From: an uncultured Bacilli bacterium
GTDB taxonomy: Bacteria > Bacillota_I > Bacilli_A > RF39 > UBA660
Assembly (NCBI GenBank): GCA_910586195.1
Contig: CAJUHO010000047.1
Span: 1 to 7,273 of the forward strand
Length of the DNA: 7,273 bases
Direction: 5' to 3'
The notes beneath the pieces were generated by a model. The model worked only from the letters and a program-made list of their open reading frames with translations. It made no database searches and was not told the DNA's origin. Both the position numbers and the translations under genes were made by a program. Shown piece after piece: positions 1-6,931 of this stretch (position 1 is the first letter of the stretch; the number at the start of each line of letters is the position of its first letter).

Positions 1-1
1 T

Positions 2-565
2 ATAGATATGGTCGCCGCCGAAACCTACACGCTTATTCAAGCGGCACGGAACGACAGCGAAATAAAGCGGCTTGAAAACATTATCGAGGACAACAAGAAA
101 GCTATTGACAACCTTATGCAAGCGTTAATGCACGGCAAGGCAACCGACATTATACTGTCACAAGTGGAGCGGTTAGAGAACGAAAACAAAGAGCTTGCGG
201 ACACTGTCGCAATGGAAAAGGCAATGCAAATGAAATACAGCTATTCGGACATTCGCAAATGGTTGTTACGTTTTCGCACGCTGGACTATACAAAGACAAA
301 GCACCGTAAGGAACTAATCAATATTTTTATTTACCGCATAGTGCTGTATGACGATAAAATGAAAGTGTTATTCCACCTAAAAGGCGGGCAGAAAGAGGAG
401 CTATTATTGAACTTGATTTTCCCCGATTACCCCGACGGCAACGAAAGCGAGGGTGAAAACAGCGTAAAAGAAAAAGAAACCGAAAATTCGGTTTCTCTCT
501 CGGGGTGTTCGTATACCCCTCGTCTGGTGACCCTAATGTTAATTATCCGAACACCTGTACTGTAA
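2..565 (+). CDS. Large serine recombinase, C-terminal part (5' end outside window)
   Basis: The frame is open from the first bases (an Ile-Asp pair precedes the first Met), so this is the 3' part of a longer gene; the catalytic serine domain lies upstream, outside the window. What remains is typical of the C-terminal region of large serine recombinases. A heptad-like coiled coil (about residues 15-75 from the first Met) carries the E-I-K-R-L-E-N and Q-V-E-R-L-E-N-E-N runs. It is followed by a conserved-looking segment with K-H-R-K-E-L-I-N-I-F-I-Y-R-I-V and an Asp-Asp-Lys turn, as in proteins of the Tn4451 TnpX/Tn1549 type. In that family the enzyme cuts and rejoins DNA at att sites, and the coiled coil helps choose between integration and excision. 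The last 40 or so residues are a Glu/Lys/Ser/Asn-rich linker and an unusual hydrophobic end, possibly altered where AT-rich cargo begins. The gene converges on the five-gene operon to its right. Family assignment is fairly sure; subgroup is inference. Confidence 0.82.
   Translation: MDMVAAETYTLIQAARNDSEIKRLENIIEDNKKAIDNLMQALMHGKATDIILSQVERLENENKELADTVAMEKAMQMKYSYSDIRKWLLRFRTLDYTKTKHRKELINIFIYRIVLYDDKMKVLFHLKGGQKEELLLNLIFPDYPDGNESEGENSVKEKETENSVSLSGCSYTPRLVTLMLIIRTPVL
466..496 (-). terminator. Rho-independent terminator of the cargo operon, inside the recombinase 3' end
   Basis: Bases 475-484 and 487-496 form a perfect 10-bp inverted repeat (AGAAACCGAA / TTCGGTTTCT) separated by two bases. 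Opening the last A-T pair gives a normal 4-base loop. Read on the minus strand, the stem is followed directly by TTTTTCTTTT, the classic intrinsic-terminator layout. On the plus strand it is followed by TCTCTC, not a T-run, so it should work only for leftward transcription. It lies about 130 bases past the stop of the last cargo gene, and nothing better was seen between 566 and 623, so it is the likely end of the operon mRNA. It overlaps recombinase coding sequence. Confidence 0.68.
502..519. repeat. Short GC-rich hairpin in the recombinase 3' end
   Basis: GGGGTGT (502-508) can pair with ATACCCC (513-519) around a TCGT loop, with one G-T wobble. No T-run follows on either strand, so it is not an obvious terminator alone. 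It lies six bases from the terminator stem at 475-496 and may add a second hairpin to it. It is coding sequence, so chance is possible. Confidence 0.35.
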
Positions 566-595
566 TTGTTAAAGGATTCATATTTATTGTTAGGT

Positions 596-611
596 TTAAT
601 TTATAAATTAA
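596..611. repeat. 16-bp perfect AT palindrome between convergent genes
   Basis: TTAATTTA followed by TAAATTAA is a perfect, uninterrupted 16-bp palindrome. It sits in the 58-base gap between the recombinase stop and the stop of the membrane-protein gene. It has no GC pairs, so it is a poor terminator. It could be a protein-binding site, or simply chance in AT-rich spacer DNA. Confidence 0.35.
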
Positions 612-623
612 TGAAAAACTATA

Positions 624-1280
624 TTATTTCAATACAAGAATAGCCTCAGATAAAGCGTTCATTTTCGAAAAACTATTTTTAAGTTTTTCTTTGTTAAGGG
701 GAGTTAGATTATCTAGGTATTCTTTAATTGCGGTTTCGTATTTTTCAAGAATCGCAATTTCTGAAATCGTGAATATACTATTTAATTCAAAAAGCATCTT
801 AGCACTTTCTTCTCCCGTGATTTTATGCGAGAGCGCAATAATTTCTTTTAATATTTCACTCTGTTTTTTCCAAAACGGAATTATCATTTTAAGTTCATTT
901 TCCGTAAAACTTTCTATAAGGATAAATAATTTATCGTAGGACTCACCAATTGATTCCCACTTCTGCATATTTTTTGTAGTTTTTTCTGTGATTATCGATA
1001 AAATAGTAGAATAGTCTTTTTCTAATGAATTTTGGAATAAATTTATTTTGTCAATAATCGGCATCAAAAATTTTTCACGATTAAATTTAATCTCTCTCTT
1101 TTTGTTGCCTATACTTATCGAATCAAAGATGAAACCAAGAACACCTGTTTGTAAAATGCCAACATAGATGTTGACCATTATTCCGCTACTAGATGGAAAG
1201 ATGAAATCAGTTTCCCAAAATATAAGCCCTAATATTCCCAATACGATTAATAGAATATATACGAAGTATGTTTTTTTCAT
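624..1280 (-). CDS. Two-helix membrane protein with cytoplasmic helical domain, function unknown
   Basis: This 218-residue protein has two clear hydrophobic segments near the N terminus (about residues 5-22 and 34-54), joined by a short loop (23-33). A basic stretch (K60, K61, R62, then K65) follows the second segment. The positive-inside rule gives both termini in the cytoplasm with a short external hairpin. The remaining 160 or so residues are charged and mostly helical, with many Glu, Lys and Ile/Leu and no catalytic motif I recognise. I know no family for it. It is the last gene of the operon, and its ATG directly abuts the TAA of the radical SAM gene. The only ribosome-binding candidate is a weak AAAGGG some 12 bases upstream, which suggests reinitiation after the upstream stop. 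A membrane-anchored partner, effector or immunity protein are all possible; none is shown by sequence. Confidence 0.8.
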   Translation of the reverse strand: MKKTYFVYILLIVLGILGLIFWETDFIFPSSSGIMVNIYVGILQTGVLGFIFDSISIGNKKREIKFNREKFLMPIIDKINLFQNSLEKDYSTILSIITEKTTKNMQKWESIGESYDKLFILIESFTENELKMIIPFWKKQSEILKEIIALSHKITGEESAKMLFELNSIFTISEIAILEKYETAIKEYLDNLTPLNKEKLKNSFSKMNALSEAILVLK

Positions 1281-2333
1281 TTATATTTTTATCCCTTTCA
1301 TATCAGTCGGTGGATAAATATGGCTTGCAGCACATGCTGGACACATGGTTTTCAAAGATATGCTTAACATATTGTATTTTTTTAATAGTTTGTAATGTTC
1401 TTTAGCTAAATTAATCAGTCTCGCAGGCTCAGGAGATTGAAATTTATTGCAAATAGAAAATTTATTTGACATCGTATCGAACTCTATTGCATCATACGGA
1501 TATAAAGTTGGTACAATACCTCTTTTGCAACACCATTCTATTCCTTGAATCACACTTTCATCCGATTCTCCAATTCCAACGATAAAATTACAACTAACTT
1601 TCCCATATCCAAATATTTCTACAGAATCTATTAATGATTGCTGAATTTCTTTAATATTTTTCTTTGGCATGATTAAGGATGCCAATTGCTCATCGAAAAG
1701 TTCCATATTTAATCTAATTTCTTCAGCACCAGCATTCAGTAGATTTTTTAATGTTCTTTGGGACGGACATTTTGTTGACACCCCTATGGGAATATTAGGT
1801 AATTTACGCTTAATTTTTGAAATTACAAAGCATAACTCGTCCCCCAAATCCTCCAAAGACAAATTGGGCGGAATAGAGGTAGTCAACCCTACACTTTTTA
1901 TATTTGCATTAATATTATTCTCTATATCAAGATAGATTGAGTCAAGGGAATAATGTTTTTGTTCGTTAGAGTAAGCCAAAGGACAAAATCTACATTTAAC
2001 AGAACAGTATTCATATAGTCCTAAAAACAATTGTTCTGGAGCATGCACTAGTGGTTGTTCTATTTTTATATTATGTAAAATGATCTTAGAATCTTTTTTT
2101 AATGTGAGGTATGCCAAATTAGCATCAAAATCTATTACAAAGTCGGAGTTCAAAGCATAATTCATTCTTATTCGAATTCCGTTTGCTGTTGAAATAAAAA
2201 CCCATTTGTTACCATGATGATTTTCATCATTAATTAAGGAATTAACCATGTCTTTATTTAATTTAGAAACAGCCATGTCAGTAAAACCAACTGAATGATT
2301 TAACAAATTAGCTTTAATCTCAAAATCGTACAT
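1281..2333 (-). CDS. Radical SAM enzyme, biotin-synthase-like
   Basis: This 350-residue protein has the radical SAM signature C110-x3-C114-x2-C117 (E-Y-C-S-V-K-C-R-F-C-P), which binds the [4Fe-4S] cluster that cleaves S-adenosylmethionine. Downstream, an N-M-E-L strand near 209-212, the M-P-K-K run (222-225) and an F-I-V-G-I-G-E-S motif (250-257) resemble the BioB/HydE-type barrel. The cluster motif starts only at residue 110, after a 100-residue extension that looks like beta strands. The C terminus has C331-P-A-C334-A-A-S-H, which could bind a second cluster or a metal. Overall order (N-terminal extension, cluster, G-x-G-E, terminal Cys pair) reminds me of the MSMEG_0568/Nit1-cluster radical SAM family, but that is from memory and unverified. 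The start is supported by AAGGAG (2340-2345) six bases before the ATG; this site overlaps the ATPase stop. The substrate is unknown. It is not viperin- or SPASM-like by eye. Confidence 0.85.
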   Translation of the reverse strand: MYDFEIKANLLNHSVGFTDMAVSKLNKDMVNSLINDENHHGNKWVFISTANGIRIRMNYALNSDFVIDFDANLAYLTLKKDSKIILHNIKIEQPLVHAPEQLFLGLYEYCSVKCRFCPLAYSNEQKHYSLDSIYLDIENNINANIKSVGLTTSIPPNLSLEDLGDELCFVISKIKRKLPNIPIGVSTKCPSQRTLKNLLNAGAEEIRLNMELFDEQLASLIMPKKNIKEIQQSLIDSVEIFGYGKVSCNFIVGIGESDESVIQGIEWCCKRGIVPTLYPYDAIEFDTMSNKFSICNKFQSPEPARLINLAKEHYKLLKKYNMLSISLKTMCPACAASHIYPPTDMKGIKI

Positions 2334-2343
2334 TTGTATCTCC

Positions 2344-4950
2344 TTATTTGTTTATTATGAGTTTTAATTCTTGAGCAGCTTTAACTAGCAAATCGTTTTG
2401 TGATGCTATCCACTCATCAATTATGTTAGCCGCCTTACGTAGTACAGAACTTAATAGTAGCTTATATTTTTCAAATAAGTCATTAAATACTTCTACATTT
2501 GTACCAGAGTCGCCGTATTTTGCAACTCGCTCGAATCCATCAACCAACCAATTTAATGCCTCCTTTTGGTCATCTTTATCTAAATATGTTTTTCCATAAG
2601 TAATCATAGCTCGTCCTACAAATGCTTTGTATCCACAACCTTTTTCTTCAAAGGCGAGCATATTTTTAATAACTAGATAAATCTTATCTTGTTTATTAGC
2701 GTCTTGTGATTCATAAAATTGACTGACTTTGTGATTTAAACAATCTAACAATATGTAAATATTTTGATAAATAACAGCATATAATATAGCTTTGTCTAAA
2801 TTTGAGTAAGCATCAGAGTAATCATTTGCTTCAAATTGCAAATGATAAAGCATATGGTAATATTCACTATAAGAAACAGCGAATTTATATTTCTCGTCGA
2901 AGCAGATTTTACGATATTCTTCTAAATATTTTTTGGAGTCAGGCTCATTATCCTGTAAATATTCAAGCCACGACCAATCTCCACAAACTTCGCTGTATTT
3001 AAAAATATCACTTATTTCGAGAAACATTGTTAGTGCTTTATCGTAATTTGTTCTAGCCACTTGAGGATCTCCTTTATCCCGGCAAATGTTAGCGTAATTG
3101 TAATAATAGTTAGCAGTTTTCTCTTGTGTTAAATCTATGCTTTGCTCTAAAGTCGTTAATGAGCGGGGCAAATCTTGTTGTAAACGATAAAGATTGCTTT
3201 TTTCTTCTAAAATTTGTGCTTTAAAAAATTTGTTGTCCGATAATTTTATGGCTTCATCATAATAGTAATATGCCTTATTATGATTGCCAATAGTTTGATA
3301 ACATTTAGCAATTAAAAAATAAGCTTGTGAAAGGCGATGAGTTACATTTTTGGCTTTATAATACTGTAAGGTTTCTTCTAATTCATTAATTGCATCAATA
3401 TATATAATGGCATTCTTACTTGTCAATGAGTCAATTGAATTTATCAATTGATCGAATTCAATTGACTCAATAGCACAATCCTCACGAATTGCGGTACTTG
3501 GATTTATATAACAAGCGGCCTTACCTTCTTTAGCTCGATGTGCAATAAAGTTAATATATTCATTGTCTGTTGCTGACTTAATTAAATCATCGTATATTTC
3601 AAACGCTTCTAGTGGCTTATAATATTGTAAGCTCATATCGGCGCGCAAAAGCCGCGTATATCTCTGAATAATGTCTGTATCTATAATCGAACCGTCAAAA
3701 CATGATATTAGCGAATCACAGGCGGCATAATCATAGTTATCTAAACAAATTTTAAAAATTTTATCGAATTCGATAAGATTTTGATAGATTAAAGACGAAG
3801 CAAATAGATAGCCTATTTTATCAATAAGCGCCCACTTATTTCTTTCATCATCATTAAACACATTATCGTAATAAGAGATAATTGTTTGAAGTGATTCATC
3901 ATATTTGGGCAAGAAATTCATATTTGGATTGCGTATTAATAGTTTTAAAATCTCCTCATGAATAATATAATTTGAATTATAATCTTTCTTTATAAAAGAA
4001 AATCTTTCCAGTTGATTTAATATTTTTTTTGATTTTGCAATATCCCAACAAAAAAGCTTTGTCAGCATCTCAGGATTTATTTTTTTATAGAACGCAACAA
4101 GAGCTTTAATTGTAATTAGTTCATCAGCAGGAAGATCTAATAATGCAGATATTAATTCTTCGATGAAAATATTTCTGCTTTCGTTTGTAATGCAACTATT
4201 TTCTAGTCTTGAAGATAATTTTTTGTTTTCACGGAACATGTCCAGAATAAAGGCGCATAACAATGGTTTGCCTTGAGAAGAAATATTGTAGATTTGCACT
4301 AGGGTGTTTTCACTAATTTTGATTTTAATTTTTTCTTTAGCTGTTCTATAGTTGACATATTTTTTCAAATCAGGGAATGAAAAATCATGAAGTTGTAACT
4401 CTTCTGATACACATTCTTCAATCTTTTTATGAGCAAATTCACATTCTCTGCCTGATAAAATTATGCCTACATTATTAGGTAAACGATTTATAAAATCTAA
4501 AATTCTAGAGACGTTCTCATCAGATTTCAAATTCTCAATTGTATCGAATACAAATATGAATTGTTTTTGTACAGTCAAGAGTTGTAAGTCGTTGAAAAAA
4601 GCATTAAGAACATCATTTTGCAATTTGACGCGAGCAAGGCCTAATGATGAATAATATGATGTTAATTTTTTCTTTGTGTTTATGTAATTGTTGCTTGATT
4701 CTATCAAATGCTCAATAATTGATAGGATAGAGAAAAATTTTGAGGACTTAAAATCTATGACAGGAAAAAATTCCAAATCGCTTTTGGATGAAATCAAGCT
4801 GTTACAAAGAAAACTTTTGCCAATACCGCCCTCAGCAATTATAGTATAAACTGATTTTTTCCTACGATTAGTTCTAAAAAAATTAATAATATAATCTATT
4901 TCAGATTGCCGTATTATCGGTTCTTTTTTTCGAAATAAATTATTCAACAT
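2344..4950 (-). CDS. STAND-like P-loop ATPase with TPR-like C-terminal half
   Basis: The protein is 868 residues from the ATG at 4950. A GTG at 4962 would add four residues but has no ribosome binding site, while AGGTGAG lies seven bases before the ATG. The NTPase domain covers about 10-240: Walker A A-E-G-G-I-G-K-S (39-46), Walker B F-I-F-V-F-D136 with E139, a sensor-like S-G-R (166-168), and G-K-P-L (227-230) matching the G-x-P motif of STAND ATPases. A winged-helix-like linker (about 265-345) follows. From about 355 to the end the protein is helical with TPR-like pairs, clearest at 540-570, 614-645 and 697-725. In this class the repeats sense a ligand or partner and ATP-driven oligomerisation switches on an effector or a DNA-binding domain. 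Here neither an N-terminal effector nor a DNA-binding domain is evident, so the output probably lies in a neighbour. The gene overlaps the asparaginase gene by 11 bases. Confidence 0.85.
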   Translation of the reverse strand: MLNNLFRKKEPIIRQSEIDYIINFFRTNRRKKSVYTIIAEGGIGKSFLCNSLISSKSDLEFFPVIDFKSSKFFSILSIIEHLIESSNNYINTKKKLTSYYSSLGLARVKLQNDVLNAFFNDLQLLTVQKQFIFVFDTIENLKSDENVSRILDFINRLPNNVGIILSGRECEFAHKKIEECVSEELQLHDFSFPDLKKYVNYRTAKEKIKIKISENTLVQIYNISSQGKPLLCAFILDMFRENKKLSSRLENSCITNESRNIFIEELISALLDLPADELITIKALVAFYKKINPEMLTKLFCWDIAKSKKILNQLERFSFIKKDYNSNYIIHEEILKLLIRNPNMNFLPKYDESLQTIISYYDNVFNDDERNKWALIDKIGYLFASSLIYQNLIEFDKIFKICLDNYDYAACDSLISCFDGSIIDTDIIQRYTRLLRADMSLQYYKPLEAFEIYDDLIKSATDNEYINFIAHRAKEGKAACYINPSTAIREDCAIESIEFDQLINSIDSLTSKNAIIYIDAINELEETLQYYKAKNVTHRLSQAYFLIAKCYQTIGNHNKAYYYYDEAIKLSDNKFFKAQILEEKSNLYRLQQDLPRSLTTLEQSIDLTQEKTANYYYNYANICRDKGDPQVARTNYDKALTMFLEISDIFKYSEVCGDWSWLEYLQDNEPDSKKYLEEYRKICFDEKYKFAVSYSEYYHMLYHLQFEANDYSDAYSNLDKAILYAVIYQNIYILLDCLNHKVSQFYESQDANKQDKIYLVIKNMLAFEEKGCGYKAFVGRAMITYGKTYLDKDDQKEALNWLVDGFERVAKYGDSGTNVEVFNDLFEKYKLLLSSVLRKAANIIDEWIASQNDLLVKAAQELKLIINK
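3427..3469. repeat. 15-bp perfect inverted repeat inside the ATPase gene
   Basis: TGAGTCAATTGAATT (3427-3441) is exactly inverted at 3455-3469, with a 13-base spacer. The spacer contains a further palindrome, ATCAATTGAT (3443-3452). The whole lies in coding sequence for the region between the winged-helix-like part and the clearest TPRs (about residues 494-508). In mRNA it would make a long AU-rich stem. No T-run follows the stem, so it is not a typical terminator. Its function is unknown. Confidence 0.6.
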
Positions 4951-5902
4951 AAGTGTACTCACCTGTATAAATTTTAGTTGATGAATATATTTTTTCTGTC
5001 ATCCTTTTTTGGAGAATCTTTTTCTCATCGTTAGTGAAACAGTTTAATTTAGAGAGAAGGGCGGCAATCGCGACTTCTGCTGCTTCGTCATTACCAGATT
5101 CTATTTTTAATGCAATTCCCATTCTATGCTCAGGTATGGACACGCACACCAAGCCTTCCGAACCGGTCTTGACAATAATGTGCAATTCCTTGATTAATTC
5201 ACTTTCGATTCTATAAGTACCGGCAATGTAAAATGGTTCTTGTAGTATTGCATTCTTTATGAGCTCAAATTTTTGATCGTAACCAAATTTTTGATAAGAT
5301 AAAGCAGCGGATAGCAATGAAACAAAAAAGCAAGGAACACCGCATCCGTCAATTCCAGTATAAAACTCTTTATTACTGTCAAATTGCAGATTGCTTCTTA
5401 ATTCTCTTATTATTTCATTGAATACGGGGTGGTTGGACATAAAATAGTCTTTCAAATCATAACCGCGCAATCGACACATTAACAAAATGAAAAGATGCTT
5501 TCCCGAGCAATTATGAAAAAGTTGTCTTTTGTAAGGATCATTTTCTTGAAAAAAATCATTATACAAGAATTCATAATAGGGTATATGAGTTCCACAATGT
5601 AAATCTTGTTCAGTTAAATCATTCTCGTATAAGTATTTTTTTATAATATCTCTGTGAGGTTTTTCACCATTATGTGAACTTACCATTAATGAAATAATTT
5701 TTGAGTCTAATTGGAATTTTTCTATGCTATTAGACTCAAAAAATGGTACGGGTAAAAACGGTTTAGCTGCCGATCTTAAAGAAACTATCTGATGAATATC
5801 TCCAAAACTATCGATAATGTTATTGTCTTGCGTAATGACATATGAGTAATCATAAATATTTTCAATATATCCACTACGAGTGAGAACAATTTGTCCACGC
5901 AT
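4940..5902 (-). CDS. L-asparaginase, Rhizobium etli (ReAV / Asparaginase_II) type
   Basis: This 320-residue protein is close to the usual size of the ReAV-like (class 3) asparaginases, which hydrolyse asparagine to aspartate and ammonia and are structurally related to serine beta-lactamases. All family landmarks are visible in order: S41-L-R-S44-A-A-K47-P, S75-S-H-N-G-E80, C103-G-T-H, H130-N-C132-S-G-K135-H, G-I-D-G-C187-G-V-P, and K245-T-G-S-E-G. By my recollection of ReAV, S44 and K47 match its S48/K51 catalytic pair, S76 its S80, and C132, K135 and C187 its zinc site; that mapping is inference. No signal peptide is seen, so it is cytoplasmic. GAGG (5910-5913) lies seven bases before the ATG, inside the end of the dehydrogenase gene, only four bases from its stop. 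Because the neighbours are not nitrogen-metabolism genes, the true substrate may be another amide or a pathway intermediate rather than free asparagine. Confidence 0.88.
   Translation of the reverse strand: MRGQIVLTRSGYIENIYDYSYVITQDNNIIDSFGDIHQIVSLRSAAKPFLPVPFFESNSIEKFQLDSKIISLMVSSHNGEKPHRDIIKKYLYENDLTEQDLHCGTHIPYYEFLYNDFFQENDPYKRQLFHNCSGKHLFILLMCRLRGYDLKDYFMSNHPVFNEIIRELRSNLQFDSNKEFYTGIDGCGVPCFFVSLLSAALSYQKFGYDQKFELIKNAILQEPFYIAGTYRIESELIKELHIIVKTGSEGLVCVSIPEHRMGIALKIESGNDEAAEVAIAALLSKLNCFTNDEKKILQKRMTEKIYSSTKIYTGEYTYVE
4958..4964 (-). promoter_or_regulatory. Ribosome binding site that fixes the ATPase start
   Basis: The minus strand reads AGGTGAG, then seven bases, then ATG (4948-4950). 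The GTG at 4960-4962 falls within this site and has nothing like a Shine-Dalgarno sequence before it, so the ATG is the better start. The site lies in the last codons of the asparaginase gene, so translation of the two genes is probably coupled. Confidence 0.75.
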
Positions 5903-5906
5903 AAGT

Positions 5907-6890
5907 TTACCTCAATTCATTTAAAGCATCAAAAATCTCATCTTCAACATGAACATATCCGCTTTCTAAATTAGAAAAATAATTCTTCATTGACTTTTCG
6001 CCAGGGATCATAATTTGCGAATAACCTTGCGCCAATTTAGAATTTTTGATTTCTGACACTAAAGACATTAATCTTGATTTATATAATTCAACACTTATAA
6101 ATTGGTCTGGCTTGAATGCTATTACCGTAAATCCATCAGAGCCCATAACTGCTTCTTTACCAGCTTTACCTCCAACAAAAAGCCCCGCGAGGATTTCTAT
6201 TGCCAAGCTTAATCCATAGCCTTTTGCCCCCGCCATTGGTAATTGACAGCCGTTTTCAGCATCATATGGATCGTGAGAGGGCTTACCTTCAGAATCTAGG
6301 ACAACGCCGTATTCGACTTCTTTATGTGTTTTTGCCATTATCATTAGTTCACCATAAGTTTTTGCCGCCGTTGCAAAATCAACAATAATAGGATACTCTT
6401 CATTGGGGAAGCCAAAGGCGATAGGATTTGTTCCCAGAATAGCTTCGCAACCACCTGTTGGAGCAATGGCATATTCTGAATTGCAAAATATTATTGATAT
6501 TAAATTTTCTTCAGCAAGCTTACGCGAATAATATCCCATCACGCCGGTATTTCCAAGATAATTTGTTCCGCACACAAAAGAGATTGGATTGGTTAATGCG
6601 TGCTTTATAGCAGCGTCAACAACATGTTCGCAAACAGCTAATGCATATTGACCTTTCCCGTCAACTTTAATGAACGAGTTATTGATTGGAATGATTTCTA
6701 CTTGTGTATAATTAATATTTTTAAGTTTATTGACGATGTAGGGCAATCTATAAATTCCATGAGTATTTTTACCCATAACTTCAGCATACATTATGTGATT
6801 AACTATTTTTTTGCCATCTTCAGCTGGAATACCTGTTTTGAAAATAATTTCTGAAACAATAGTTTTGAGATCCGAGATTAAAATTTTCAT
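5907..6890 (-). CDS. Ldh_2-family NAD(P)-dependent oxidoreductase (malate/L-lactate dehydrogenase type)
   Basis: This 327-residue protein is slightly short for a family usually near 330-350. The family includes sulfolactate, ureidoglycolate and malate/lactate dehydrogenases and piperideine-2-carboxylate reductases, which interconvert a 2-hydroxy or 2-amino acid with its keto or imine form. Landmarks: N-T43-H44-G-I-Y-R48 near the N terminus (family SHG..R), G-T-N-Y111-L-G-N-T-G, A-P-T-G-G (143-147), L-G-T-N-P-I-A-F-G-F-P (152-162), D171-F-A-T-A-A (family DMATS), D-P-Y-D-A-E-N-G, and G221-A-K-G-Y-G followed by E-I-L-A-G. Two positions are unusual: the SHG serine is Thr, and the His common in the N-H-F/Y-G motif is Tyr111. 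It may therefore have an altered substrate or weak dehydrogenase activity. It is the first gene of the operon; AAGGAG (6899-6904) stands eight bases before its ATG. The physiological substrate cannot be read from sequence. Confidence 0.88.
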   Translation of the reverse strand: MKILISDLKTIVSEIIFKTGIPAEDGKKIVNHIMYAEVMGKNTHGIYRLPYIVNKLKNINYTQVEIIPINNSFIKVDGKGQYALAVCEHVVDAAIKHALTNPISFVCGTNYLGNTGVMGYYSRKLAEENLISIIFCNSEYAIAPTGGCEAILGTNPIAFGFPNEEYPIIVDFATAAKTYGELMIMAKTHKEVEYGVVLDSEGKPSHDPYDAENGCQLPMAGAKGYGLSLAIEILAGLFVGGKAGKEAVMGSDGFTVIAFKPDQFISVELYKSRLMSLVSEIKNSKLAQGYSQIMIPGEKSMKNYFSNLESGYVHVEDEIFDALNELR

Positions 6891-6931
6891 AATATTTGCT
6901 CCTTAGTTTTATAAAATTTTTTGCGGTGAAT

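Noticed and set aside
1669..1935. Open frame on the plus strand opposite the radical SAM gene
   Set aside because: It lies wholly within a well-supported gene on the other strand, has no ribosome binding site I can see, and its product resembles nothing. The same holds for the other short plus-strand frames opposite the operon (for example 691-939, 2802-3002, 4463-4654, 5034-5216, 6200-6388, 6648-6854).
1281..2333. Viperin-like antiviral radical SAM enzyme
   Set aside because: The motif arrangement and C terminus do not look like viperin; the barrel motifs look closer to biotin synthase-like enzymes.
4948..4962. GTG at 4962 as the start of the ATPase gene
   Set aside because: It falls inside the AGGTGAG ribosome binding site of the ATG at 4950 and has no such site of its own.
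624..6890. Peptide natural-product (RiPP) cluster, because of the radical SAM gene
   Set aside because: No small precursor gene, no peptide-recognition domain, no transporter and no SPASM-like multi-cysteine C terminus could be seen.
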